64,000 nucleotides of DNA from Dysgonomonas sp. UBA5412 (lineage in GTDB: Bacteria; Bacteroidota; Bacteroidia; Bacteroidales; Dysgonomonadaceae): NCBI GenBank assembly GCA_002409595.1, contig DHNQ01000006.1, positions 41,223-105,222 on the forward strand. The letters run 5' to 3'. Positions 54,697 through 62,872 of the stretch are shown piece after piece. How positions within the stretch are numbered: the first letter of the stretch is position 1; every line of letters begins with the position of its first letter. Position numbers and translations under genes: made by a program. A model generated the notes under the pieces. The model was not told the origin of the DNA, searched no databases, and was given only the letters and a program-made list of their open reading frames with translations.

Positions 54697-55161
54697 ATGA
54701 TATTATTTATAGAGTCGCTGCTTACCGGCGATTTAGACGCGTTGCGTATTAAACTGGGCATTGTAACCATTATGTGGCTATTGGTTGCCTTAGCGATAGG
54801 CATAGACCTGATTAGCGGATGGCATAAAGCCAAATTGAGAGGCGAAGCCCGCACATCGTACGGTTTGAGACGCACTGTTACCAAAGCAGTGCTGTATTAT
54901 GCCCTGATGCTGTTTGCATTTATGTTCGACTGCATTGGTACATTTTTCTATCCTCAACCTTACGTCACGCTTTTGGCTGCTGCCTTTCTCATCCTGATAG
55001 AATGCAAATCAATCATAGAAAAAGCACATGATAAGGACAGATGGAAGCTGAACAAAAATCTGGACGATTTACATACCATATTCGAAAACAGAGACGACCT
55101 GCTGAAAGGCTTGTCGGAAATCATCAAAAAACAAATTAAAGAAAATGAGAAAGATAGATAA
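54697..55161 (+). CDS. Phage holin-family membrane protein (block E)
   Basis: A 154-residue protein with three to four hydrophobic segments: IVTIMWLLVALAIGIDLISGW (about 25-45), AVLYYALMLFAFMFDCIGTFF (about 67-88) and VTLLAAAFLILIECKSII (about 94-111). The segment LISGWHKAKLRGEARTSYGLRRT is the usual loop of the phage_holin_4-like family in Bacteroidota. The C-terminal 40 residues are charged. Holins open the inner membrane at a set time so that the lysin can reach the wall. It overlaps the amidase gene by 17 bp. Confidence 0.8.
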   Translation: MILFIESLLTGDLDALRIKLGIVTIMWLLVALAIGIDLISGWHKAKLRGEARTSYGLRRTVTKAVLYYALMLFAFMFDCIGTFFYPQPYVTLLAAAFLILIECKSIIEKAHDKDRWKLNKNLDDLHTIFENRDDLLKGLSEIIKKQIKENEKDR

Positions 55162-55546
55162 AATAATATTGCATTGCTCCGCCACAAAAGAGGGGCGACA
55201 TTTTACCGTAGACGATATAAATGCGTGGCATCTAGCCAGAGGATTTGCCAAGATAGGCTATCACTATGTTATTTATCTCGACGGATCGGTACACGAGGGA
55301 CGGAGCGAATCGCTGATCGGAGCTCATTGTCTGGGACAAAATGCGACCTCAGTTGGTGTGTGCTATATCGGAGGGCTGGATGCTGATGGAAAGCCTAAAG
55401 ATACGCGAACCGATGCTCAGAAAAAGGCTTTGGTCGAGTTGGTTGAAAAATTAAAATCCCGATATCCCGAAGCTAAAGTATATGGACATAATGAGTTTGC
55501 AGCAAAAGCCTGCCCATGTTTCAATGTAAAAAAAGAATTCAGATGA
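55145..55546 (+). CDS. N-acetylmuramoyl-L-alanine amidase, endolysin (block E)
   Basis: A 133-residue amidase_2/T7-lysozyme-type enzyme that cuts the bond between N-acetylmuramic acid and L-alanine in the wall. Zinc ligands and catalytic residues are visible: IILHCSATKEG (first His), HLARGFAKIGYHYVIYLDG, SVGVCYIGGL, and KVYGHNEFAAKACPCFNV with the second His and ligand Cys. The protein is only the catalytic domain and has no wall-binding domain or signal peptide, so it depends on the holin. It overlaps both neighbours. Confidence 0.92.
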   Translation: MRKIDKIILHCSATKEGRHFTVDDINAWHLARGFAKIGYHYVIYLDGSVHEGRSESLIGAHCLGQNATSVGVCYIGGLDADGKPKDTRTDAQKKALVELVEKLKSRYPEAKVYGHNEFAAKACPCFNVKKEFR

Positions 55547-55959
55547 AAAACAATCCTTTCGCATGTAAAAATATTACCTATATCTTACTGATACTTTTAG
55601 TATTATTAGGTCTTTCATCCTGCAAAACAGGAACGATGTATTTTCCCGCAGAATCGGTGCGAACGGAGTATAAAGACCGATTGATCTTAGACTCTGTCTA
55701 TCTCAAAGACTCGGTGCTGATCAGACAGAAAGGAGATACCGTATTTCTCGAAAAGTATAAATACTTCTATCGTGACAAGTTGCTTCGCGATTCTATTTTC
55801 CTCACCGATAGCATACAAGTGCCTTATCCCGTAGAGGTAGAGAAGGAGGTCAATCGTCTTTCGTCTTTTCAGTCTTTCGAGATCTGGTGCGGACGTATAT
55901 TATTACTGGTATTGCTAAGTTGGATAGGCATTAGGTTTTTAAAATCAAGATTTTTCTGA
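55543..55959 (+). CDS. Candidate unimolecular spanin (lipoprotein with C-terminal membrane segment), block E
   Basis: A 138-residue protein starting inside the amidase stop (ATGA overlap). The N-terminus has a lipoprotein signal with lipidated Cys27 (LGLSSC). The middle is a charged helical/strand linker (VRTEYKDRLILDSVYLKDSVLIRQKGDTVFLEKYKYFYRD). The C-terminus is a hydrophobic segment (about residues 113-132, ILLLVLLSWIGI) followed by a basic tail. An outer-membrane lipid anchor plus an inner-membrane anchor is the layout of unimolecular spanins, which fuse the two membranes at the last step of lysis. The assignment comes from topology and from its place after holin and endolysin. Confidence 0.55.
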   Translation: MKNNPFACKNITYILLILLVLLGLSSCKTGTMYFPAESVRTEYKDRLILDSVYLKDSVLIRQKGDTVFLEKYKYFYRDKLLRDSIFLTDSIQVPYPVEVEKEVNRLSSFQSFEIWCGRILLLVLLSWIGIRFLKSRFF

Positions 55960-55976
55960 TTTTGTAGATAATGAAG

Positions 55977-56012
55977 CAAAGCATCTGAAGGTATTCAGGT
56001 GCTTTGTTTTTT
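55977..56012 (+). terminator. Terminator of block E
   Basis: A 13-bp stem CAAAGCATCTGAA/TTCAGGTGCTTTG (one G-U pair), 4-nt loop, then T6. It ends the head-lysis operon 18 bp after the last gene. Confidence 0.85.
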
Positions 56013-56141
56013 GCAAAAAATCAAAGAGCTATTTATAACATCAATGACATAAACGAGATAATATTCTTATATTTGATTATGAGGTTTTATGATAATGATT
56101 GATATAAGAAATTAAGAGATAAACCATAATTTTATATAACT

Positions 56142-56732
56142 ATGACTGAAAAAGAAAAGGCTGCAAAAGGTATACTTTATAATGCAAATCTGGACGAGAC
56201 CCTTTTATCTGAAAGAATTAAGGTGAAAGATATACTGCACTATTATAATAGTTTGCAACCATCGAAAGAAGATGAGCGCAGGCAGGTGATCCGAAATCTG
56301 TTAGGGAAAATTGGTGAAGTTTTTATGTTTGAGTCACCATTTATCTGCGATTATGGTTATAATATCGAAATAGGCGAAAATTTTTATGCCAATGTCAATC
56401 TGGTGATTCTTGACGGGGCAAAGGTTACTATCGGCAACAATGTTTTTATTGCACCTCATGTCGGTATTTATACTGCCGGACATGCCTTTGATGAGGTACA
56501 ACGCGCTGAGGGTTTGGAATATGCTTTGCCCATAACTATTGGTAACAATGTGTGGATAGGAGGCGGAGTTCAGATATTGCCGGGTGTGACTATTGGCGAT
56601 AATACCATTGTAGGAGCAGGAAGTGTGGTATCTAAAGATATTCCGTCAGGCGTATTGGCTGCGGGCAATCCGTGCAAAGTGATTCGTGAAATAAGTGAGG
56701 CGGATAGACGTAAATATAATTACTTACCTTAA
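56142..56732 (+). CDS. Maltose/galactoside O-acetyltransferase-type enzyme
   Basis: A 196-residue acetyl-CoA-dependent sugar O-acetyltransferase of the LacA/Maa type. The N-terminal maltose-acetyltransferase helices (EKEKAAKGILYNANLDETLLSERIKVKDILHYYNSLQP) are followed by left-handed beta-helix hexapeptide repeats (IEIGENFYANVNLVILDGAKVTIGNNVFI...IWIGGGVQILPGVTIGDNTIVGAGSVV). The catalytic His is in YTAGHAFD. Full length and intact. Host gene, monocistronic. Confidence 0.92.
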   Translation: MTEKEKAAKGILYNANLDETLLSERIKVKDILHYYNSLQPSKEDERRQVIRNLLGKIGEVFMFESPFICDYGYNIEIGENFYANVNLVILDGAKVTIGNNVFIAPHVGIYTAGHAFDEVQRAEGLEYALPITIGNNVWIGGGVQILPGVTIGDNTIVGAGSVVSKDIPSGVLAAGNPCKVIREISEADRRKYNYLP

Positions 56733-56871
56733 TAAAGGTATAGATATGGAACTAAATATCTTCCCCCGAAAGGGAATATATTTAGCTCCGGTATCTAAAG
56801 TGATGTTTAATATAAAAGAGAGAGATTGTTTTTTATCTTATATTTATTTGCTCTTTATTCTCGTTCGACTA

Positions 56872-57384
56872 TTATTTATAGTCTTTCAGTATTTCCTGCA
56901 ACCGCTTCCGTGCAAAAAATATGCGGCTTTTTACTGTGCCTAAAGGCAATCCTAGTTTTTCCGCTATTTCGTCGTACTTATATCCTCTGAAATGCAATGT
57001 AAAAGGAATTTTATATTCGTCGGCAAAATTATTTATGACAGACATGATCTCCATATAGGTATATCTTCCTTCGGGAGTATTAAATCCTGAACTTTGAGGT
57101 ATATTCAGATTGTATAGATTTTCAGGATTCTCGATTGTTGTTTGAATGCGCATAAAACGTCGGTAGTTGTTCACGAATATATTGTGCATAATGGTGAACA
57201 CCCATCCCTTAAAATTTACGTTGTCATAATACTTATCTATATTAGTCAGGGCTTTTAGGGTTGCTTCCTGAGTCAGATCTTGAGCTTCATCTTTGTTCGA
57301 TGTCAGTGTCAATGCGTAACTTAGCATATTGCTTTGCATAAGTACAAGGTCTTGTTCTAGTGTTTGTTTGTTGCTCATTTTCAT
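56872..57384 (-). CDS. ECF RNA polymerase sigma factor
   Basis: A 170-residue ECF sigma factor. Region 2: MLSYALTLTSNKDEAQDLTQEATLKALTNIDKYYDNVNFKGWVFTIMHNIFVNNYRR. Region 4: IPFTLHFRGYKYDEIAEKLGLPLGTVKSRIFFARKRLQEIL. No anti-sigma gene is adjacent, and it differs from the FecI-like factor at 19152. ECF factors of this type are conserved single genes in Bacteroidales. It sits 0.9 kb from the end of the last phage block. The start is 57384 or the second ATG at 57378. Confidence 0.92.
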   Translation of the reverse strand: MKMSNKQTLEQDLVLMQSNMLSYALTLTSNKDEAQDLTQEATLKALTNIDKYYDNVNFKGWVFTIMHNIFVNNYRRFMRIQTTIENPENLYNLNIPQSSGFNTPEGRYTYMEIMSVINNFADEYKIPFTLHFRGYKYDEIAEKLGLPLGTVKSRIFFARKRLQEILKDYK

Positions 57385-57895
57385 CTTTTCAGTGTTTTAA
57401 ATTTTACAACCTATATATGTTGATTCATAGCCAGCCTATCATAAATAATTTATCTGAAATAACCTTTGGGGTCGGCTTATGGATTACTCATGTGTTAAAT
57501 AGTTCTGCGCATAATTGTTTGTCAATTAATATCGTCTTTTCTTCTCAGGTCTTATTTACTATTCCAATCTTAAATTGGTCTAATATAATATATTACCAAC
57601 CATTTGTATGGTGATGTATTTATTCTGTCTTAATGAGATGCAAGTTAAGAAATTAAAATGTATTACAGCGCATAAATTCATTTTTATTTAACATCTTTTT
57701 GTTAAAATGAGATGAAGTTTTATTTTAGATCAGTGGTAATGTTCTTTTTTTCAGATGTTTGATGGATTCTTTATCTAAGCCTATTCTTTTATGATATAGA
57801 AACTGTTATATTTACTATCTTGTGAATGGTTTGATTAATACAAATCAGATGTGAGAAAAAGAGTAAAGGAGCATCTGCCGAAACAATAATAGTAT
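57385..57895. other. AT-rich intergenic region between divergent sigma and Omp85 genes
   Basis: No supported gene. An 84-codon open frame starting at 57360 has no coding character and begins inside the sigma gene. The region holds the divergent promoters; one -7 box (57896-57903) is listed separately. Confidence 0.5.
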
Positions 57896-57903
57896 TAACT
57901 TTG
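57896..57903 (+). promoter_or_regulatory. TAnnTTTG -7 box upstream of the Omp85-like gene
   Basis: TAACTTTG lies 31 bp before the TTG start codon at 57935 and matches the Bacteroidota -7 consensus. Confidence 0.55.
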
Positions 57904-57934
57904 AACCGGTAGTTACTAAAAAAGGAGATAATAC

Positions 57935-60511
57935 TTGAAAACTATTTTGCAAAAAGTTATACAATACATAACAGTGTTATTCTTGATCAATCTGGTCAGT
58001 TTTCAGTCAGTGGCTTCAGCCGAAGCTATGGAGTCCGACACCATAGTATTAGGAAAAAAGAAAGCAATGGTTCAGAAGTCTATATATTCGGATCGACCCA
58101 AAAAACGAAGCAAAATATATAATGCTATTTGGGGCAAACATTACCGCGATTTATATTACACACCCATCACTGTAAATGCAACCTCTATACGGTCTTTTTT
58201 AGGCGATGTAGAAGTCACCAATCAGGCGATAGATTTTTACGGATTATTCTTGAAAAATAAAGAAGGACATAACTTCTTATTGAAACCTATTGGTGGATCA
58301 TCCAGCTTTTTCAAGTCTGACTTCTTTCAGGAAATGTACAATAAAGAAGATTTCAAAGATACCTATCTTGATCAGTTTATAGGCGACGCATACACGATAA
58401 TCAATCCATACACATTTTTGGCTTCCGATTATATGGCAAAGGTGTCAGGGCTCAGATCCATCGACCCCAGTTTGTATTACATTCCCCCGCGTGCCACTAA
58501 CGATACCGTAATGGACGGAACGGGTATTCAAGACCGTCTGGTAAGTATTTGCGCTTTGCCTGACACCCTTCTCGAAGAGAACGTTGTGACGACTCCTACC
58601 TTATTAAAGAAATTGGAAGCAGACAAGTCTCACAAGGTTAATACGGATATATACATACGCGAACGACTGTTTGATATGCTGATAGGTGACTGGAACAAAA
58701 CTCCCGAAAATTGGGTGTGGTTCAGGCATACTCAAGGTCGTGATACGATCTATGAACCCATTGTCATAGATCGTAGTCATGCCTTTACCAAAGTTGACGG
58801 ATTCTTTACCAAACAAATGCTTAGTGTGTTGGCCTTAGGATTTATAGCCGATTACAGAGACAGGATAAAGAACGTGAAGAAAATAAACAAGCTGGGCTTT
58901 ACGCTCGATGTAGCCTTTACCGGACAAAGCACATTGAATCAATGGTTGGACCAAGCCGCATATTTGCAAAATACATTGACTGATGATGCCATTAATAGAG
59001 CTTTTTTCCATTTGCCAAAAGAAATTCAAGGAGCGGAAACCGAAGAGATAAAGCGACGTCTCAAAAAACGTTTGCATGATCTGCCATCCACTGCTCGTAA
59101 GTATTATAAAGATTTGCAGTTCAATCCCGTTATTACAGGAACTTCTGCCGACGATCGGTTTTTGTTCGACAACTTCGACCACGACAGTTTGCGTATCAGT
59201 ATATACAAGGCTAATGAGTCGAAACCTATATTCAGACACGAGTATTCGAAAAAGACGTCAAAAGAAATCTGGGTTTACGGCTTGACGGGTAATGACAGTT
59301 ATCAGGTGACGGGCAACTTTGACAATAAGATCCCTCTCTATCTGATAGACGGTAAGGGAAATAATGATTTCGATGTACGTCCGGATAACAAAACTCGTAT
59401 ATTCGGTTATAGTTCTCAAAAAGAAGAATTAGATACCATAACCGGTGCAAAAGTAGTACTTACCGATAATGAAAAAATACATGGTTACGATTATCGGAAG
59501 ACTAGATACAACGATCTGTCGTTCAGTCCGTGGGGTGTGTATGATTCCGACTGGGGGCTTAGTTTGGGTAGCTTTGTTACCTATACCCGTTACGGGCTTA
59601 AACGTTCACCGTTTTCGTATCAACACCGTCTTGGCTATAATTATTTACGCGGGTTTATGTATAAAGGGATATTTCCTATGTATGACGAGCGAAAGAGTAT
59701 TTATTTAGATGCCTTCGTCGGCTCGCCATCTAACTTCTCCAACTTTTTCGGATTCGGAAACAATACCAATGGTTTTAAAGATAGCCCGAAAGATTATAAT
59801 CGCGTAAAAGTAGCTCAATATTCGATTGCACCTTCATTTCATTATACGTTGGGTGAGGGGCATAAGCTAATATTTACCTCATCCTTCGAATTGTTTAAAA
59901 TCCGAAAAACTACGGATCGTTATATCAATCATTACTATGGTGATCTTAAATCACTTTTTGATGCTAAATATTTTACTGACCTGAGTCTATCATATGAGTT
60001 AGAGAAATCTCTGTCGTCATTTGTTCCCGTATTCACAGCCTCGCTGACCAGCGGATGGAAGCTGAATCTGACAGATCCGGGTCGCAACTATCCGTATGCA
60101 GAAGCCAAAATGTCGTTCAACTTCAGTTTTTCCGATCGCCTTACTTTAGCAACGCAAATGAAAGGGCGTGCATTGTTTAATGATAAATATGAATTCTATC
60201 AGTCGGCATCGACCGAGCTTCGTGGATATCGCGACAGCCGCTTTATAGGGCGACAGTCCTACTATCAGTGTTCCGACCTGAGATTGGATATGGGTACTAT
60301 CAAAAATCCGTTTACCCCGCTTAAATACGGTCTGTTTGCAGGCTTCGATTTCGGGCGTGTATGGTATCCGGGCGAAGCGTCAAAGAAATGGCATGCCTCA
60401 TACGGTGGAGGAGCATGGGTTACGATAATAAATAAAATAACGACTAAATATTCATGTTTCGGATCGGGAGATGATGTTCGTTTTATGTTTGGTCTGGGCA
60501 TGGGTTTTTAG
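57935..60511 (+). CDS. Omp85-family (BamA/TamA-like) outer membrane beta-barrel protein
   Basis: An 858-residue exported protein. The start is TTG with a strong AAAGGAGAT Shine-Dalgarno 6 bp upstream, rare in this phylum and decisive for the start. After the signal peptide an N-terminal region (residues 30-400) has no recognised motif but contains NKTPENWVW and a DRSHAF segment. Then comes a beta-barrel: LGYNYLRGFMYKGIF, the Omp85 loop-6-like STELRGYRDSRFIGRQSYYQCSDLRL, and the final GLFAGFDFGRVWYPGEASKKWHASYGGGAWVTI...FGLGMGF. Related Bacteroidota proteins often carry a metallophosphatase domain before the barrel, and it is absent here. The role is probably insertion or translocation at the outer membrane, with the substrate unknown. 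Confidence 0.75.
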   Translation: MKTILQKVIQYITVLFLINLVSFQSVASAEAMESDTIVLGKKKAMVQKSIYSDRPKKRSKIYNAIWGKHYRDLYYTPITVNATSIRSFLGDVEVTNQAIDFYGLFLKNKEGHNFLLKPIGGSSSFFKSDFFQEMYNKEDFKDTYLDQFIGDAYTIINPYTFLASDYMAKVSGLRSIDPSLYYIPPRATNDTVMDGTGIQDRLVSICALPDTLLEENVVTTPTLLKKLEADKSHKVNTDIYIRERLFDMLIGDWNKTPENWVWFRHTQGRDTIYEPIVIDRSHAFTKVDGFFTKQMLSVLALGFIADYRDRIKNVKKINKLGFTLDVAFTGQSTLNQWLDQAAYLQNTLTDDAINRAFFHLPKEIQGAETEEIKRRLKKRLHDLPSTARKYYKDLQFNPVITGTSADDRFLFDNFDHDSLRISIYKANESKPIFRHEYSKKTSKEIWVYGLTGNDSYQVTGNFDNKIPLYLIDGKGNNDFDVRPDNKTRIFGYSSQKEELDTITGAKVVLTDNEKIHGYDYRKTRYNDLSFSPWGVYDSDWGLSLGSFVTYTRYGLKRSPFSYQHRLGYNYLRGFMYKGIFPMYDERKSIYLDAFVGSPSNFSNFFGFGNNTNGFKDSPKDYNRVKVAQYSIAPSFHYTLGEGHKLIFTSSFELFKIRKTTDRYINHYYGDLKSLFDAKYFTDLSLSYELEKSLSSFVPVFTASLTSGWKLNLTDPGRNYPYAEAKMSFNFSFSDRLTLATQMKGRALFNDKYEFYQSASTELRGYRDSRFIGRQSYYQCSDLRLDMGTIKNPFTPLKYGLFAGFDFGRVWYPGEASKKWHASYGGGAWVTIINKITTKYSCFGSGDDVRFMFGLGMGF

Positions 60512-60670
60512 TAGCAAAATGTTAGCAGATCTGTTATATTCTACAGTATTCTTGTTGGAAATGTTAATAGAATGCTAAATTTTTAATCGGGGGGAGAAGA
60601 CATCTGTCTTTTTTTGGTAATATCATTTTATATCAATATTTTTATCTTGTATTTGTTAATCAATAATTAT

Positions 60671-61138
60671 ATGGCAAAACTTATCATCAATTCCTACGCA
60701 GACTTTGAAAAGTATGTAGGCAAAGAGCTGGGTACTTCTGATTATCTGAAAATAACCCAGGATCGTATTAATAAATTTGCTGAAGCTACACTCGACTATC
60801 AGTGGATACATGTGAATGAAGAACGGGCAAAAGAAGAAAGTCCTTTCAAGAGTACAATAGCACACGGTTATCTTATGGTTTCTATTCTACCTTATCTCTG
60901 GGATCAGATTATAGAGGTAAATAACATCAAGATGCTGATTAATTATGGCATCGAAAAGCTAAAGTTTAATCAAGCTGTTGTGGTTGACAGCGAAGTCAGA
61001 CTGAGAGTAACGCTTGCTGCGCTAACTAACCTAAGGGGAATAGCTAAGGCTGAACTGAAGGTCGTATTGGAAATAAAAGACTGTCCTAAAAATGCGTTAG
61101 AGGAGACCGTCATTTTTTTATACCACTTTAATAAATAA
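60671..61138 (+). CDS. MaoC-like (R)-specific enoyl-CoA hydratase/dehydratase
   Basis: A 155-residue hot-dog-fold protein of the MaoC family. The hydratase motif is present: TQDRINKFAEATLDYQWIHVNEERAKEESPFKSTIAHGYLMVSILPYL, with the catalytic Asp/His region DYQWIHVNEERA and the later GIEKLKFNQAVVVDSEVRLRV strand. It hydrates trans-2-enoyl-CoA or ACP substrates. The ATG at 60671 gives a normal cytosolic start; an upstream ATG at 60614 would add an unlikely hydrophobic leader. Confidence 0.85.
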   Translation: MAKLIINSYADFEKYVGKELGTSDYLKITQDRINKFAEATLDYQWIHVNEERAKEESPFKSTIAHGYLMVSILPYLWDQIIEVNNIKMLINYGIEKLKFNQAVVVDSEVRLRVTLAALTNLRGIAKAELKVVLEIKDCPKNALEETVIFLYHFNK

Positions 61139-61178
61139 GCTGCTTCGCAAAAGGAAATCAATAAACGAGATTAAAAAT

Positions 61179-61213
61179 AAAGAAGCTGTCAATCAAAAAT
61201 TGACAGCTTCTTT
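61179..61213. terminator. Bidirectional terminator between MaoC and repressor genes
   Basis: A perfect 15-bp stem AAAGAAGCTGTCAAT/ATTGACAGCTTCTTT with a 5-nt loop, between two convergent genes. Confidence 0.9.
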
Positions 61214-61219
61214 GTTTTC

Positions 61220-61933
61220 TTATAAAATCGAATTGTAATTGATGTGAGCCTTTATGATTGCTTTCCATTGAATACACTCCAATGGAATGTCTTTTGGCTG
61301 ATAAGACTCATTATAACCAGTGAGCAACGTATAATCTTCACCTAATTCCGATTTGTTGAGATTCTTTATTGTCAGAAACTCTTCTCCTTCTATGGCTATA
61401 TAGAGGATATACACTTCGCCCCAATGTATAAGATTGGTGTGATTTGCCGTTTTGTAGCATACGATATCTCCCGGTTTTATTAGAGGATACATGCTGTCGG
61501 TGCGAACATATCCGGCTCCGTCGCACGGCGATAGATTCGGTATAGATATGTATCCATGGCATTTGTGCGATTCCCTGTAAGCAAATATGGGTATAAACTC
61601 CAGAGGGGACTCTGATATTGTCATATTCTTGTCAGAGAGACTTTCCGGATCTATATTTAGCACCGCTGCATACTGGTCGCGTATAGATTGTAGATTATTA
61701 TACAACGAAAAGATAGTTGGTTTAATCATATCTCCTTCTCCGGAGATTAACCATTCCAGATTAATTTCGGGAAATGCGTTATGGATTTTCAAAATTGTGT
61801 CGCCGGTTATTCCACTTTTTTTATCTAATGTGCCATTAGATATTCCGGTAAGAGCATAGAATTTATTCTTACTTATTTTTTCTTTTTCGATAAATTGTAT
61901 AATCCTATCTTTCTGAGTTAGGTTTTTGTTCAT
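61220..61933 (-). CDS. Phage-repressor-like regulator (HTH plus S24/LexA-type domain)
   Basis: A 237-residue regulator. The N-terminal helix-turn-helix (NLTQKDRIIQFIEKEKISKNKFYALTGISNGTLDKK) and LEWLISGEGDM match the Bacteroidota XRE-type repressors. The C-terminal S24 domain has the catalytic-serine loop TDSMYPLIKPGDIVCYK and a downstream Lys-containing strand GEEFLTIKNLNK, so self-cleavage after DNA damage is possible. CI-like proteins of this type regulate prophages but also occur as chromosomal regulators. It is the only repressor-like gene in the window and lies about 5 kb from block E. Confidence 0.8.
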   Translation of the reverse strand: MNKNLTQKDRIIQFIEKEKISKNKFYALTGISNGTLDKKSGITGDTILKIHNAFPEINLEWLISGEGDMIKPTIFSLYNNLQSIRDQYAAVLNIDPESLSDKNMTISESPLEFIPIFAYRESHKCHGYISIPNLSPCDGAGYVRTDSMYPLIKPGDIVCYKTANHTNLIHWGEVYILYIAIEGEEFLTIKNLNKSELGEDYTLLTGYNESYQPKDIPLECIQWKAIIKAHINYNSIL

Positions 61934-62814
61934 ATTCTGTATAGTTTTTTGCAATAAATAGACGAAGTGTTACTTTGGTTCTTAATTTGTAATAGGTTTA
62001 GCTTGTAAGATTTCTCGCAAAAATAGTTTTTATTCTTGAATGATGAAATTTTTTTCGTGACGGAATCCTTATTTTTTTTTAAAACTAATAGTTTTAATGA
62101 TTTATTATTCTTTTTTGAGCTGATTTTTCATCTTTTTAAAACTTTGTTTGAAATATCGCTCCATTGTATTTATTTAGTTGGTTTATATGTGTTTATATGT
62201 AAATTAATTACATCTGTACTTTTTGTATAATTTAACTAAATGTTAAAATTAGAAATATTGCATCGTTTTCCTTTTTATTTTGAGATATATTACCTTACAT
62301 TTGTGGTGTATTTATACTTATTAAATATAAAAAAGGGATTAATAAACCTGGTTTAACTAGTATGAGTCATATTTACGCATGAAATATATTGGAAATTTCG
62401 TGTATTAGAAATATTTCTATATTTCGGTGGGCTGATTAAAAAGACTAACAAATACAAAACCAAATACTGGAGAGAAGAAATGACTTTTTTAAAGAAAAAA
62501 TGAATACCGGCACAAAAACAATGAAGATTGCTTTCATAACTATCACTCTTTATCCTTCGTTAATTGCCATTGATATTGGAATATATCCTGTAATTTCAGG
62601 ATTGTTTATGATATAGAATTGGATATCTGATGACAGCAGACAATACAATCTTTTTTGATAGACGAATGCGATAGCTCCATATTTTCTGTTTTGTAGAAGA
62701 CTAAAAAAATGAACGGTTAAAACTTTAATTATATAAATAAATTTGAGTTAGAGAATAAATCTCTATAAACACATTCTACTCTGTGTAGTTTTTAATTTGT
62801 CTTAAGGTTGGGTT
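61934..62814. other. Long AT-rich intergenic region
   Basis: About 0.9 kb without a convincing gene. A 64-codon open frame at 62036 is phenylalanine-rich with low complexity and has no coding support. TACATTTG near 62298-62305 matches a -7 box and points rightwards. Downstream of it lies a 38-codon ORF (62500). A hairpin at 62815-62838 closes the region. A small transcript, coding or not, is plausible. Confidence 0.4.
62500..62616 (+). CDS. Possible small hydrophobic peptide (38 residues)
   Basis: The ORF encodes MNTGTKTMKIAFITITLYPS and then a second hydrophobic stretch ending ISGLFMI. It follows a -7 box about 200 bp upstream and a 7-codon mini-ORF (ATG at 62480). The frame is short and the region is otherwise non-coding, so this is weak. 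Confidence 0.2.
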   Translation: MNTGTKTMKIAFITITLYPSLIAIDIGIYPVISGLFMI

Positions 62815-62838
62815 GGGCATGTGCGTGAGCACGTGCCC
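62815..62838. terminator. GC-rich hairpin terminator before the epimerase gene end
   Basis: GGGCATGTGC/GCACGTGCCC (one G-U pair) with a GTGA tetraloop. It lies 34 bp past the stop of the minus-strand epimerase gene and also faces the intergenic region. Confidence 0.7.
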
Positions 62839-62872
62839 AGCTATTTTTATAGCGAGTAGGAGAGGAGTGTGT

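Noticed and set aside
31645..56012. Type VI secretion or contractile injection system as an explanation for the tail genes
   Set aside because: No sheath, baseplate wedge, spike (VgrG/PAAR) or AAA ATPase (ClpV-like) gene is present. Portal, prohead protease and holin point to a tailed phage with a head.
62036..62230. 64-codon phenylalanine-rich ORF in the intergenic region
   Set aside because: It is low-complexity T-rich sequence translated into F/L/I, with no start signal and no pattern of a real membrane protein family.
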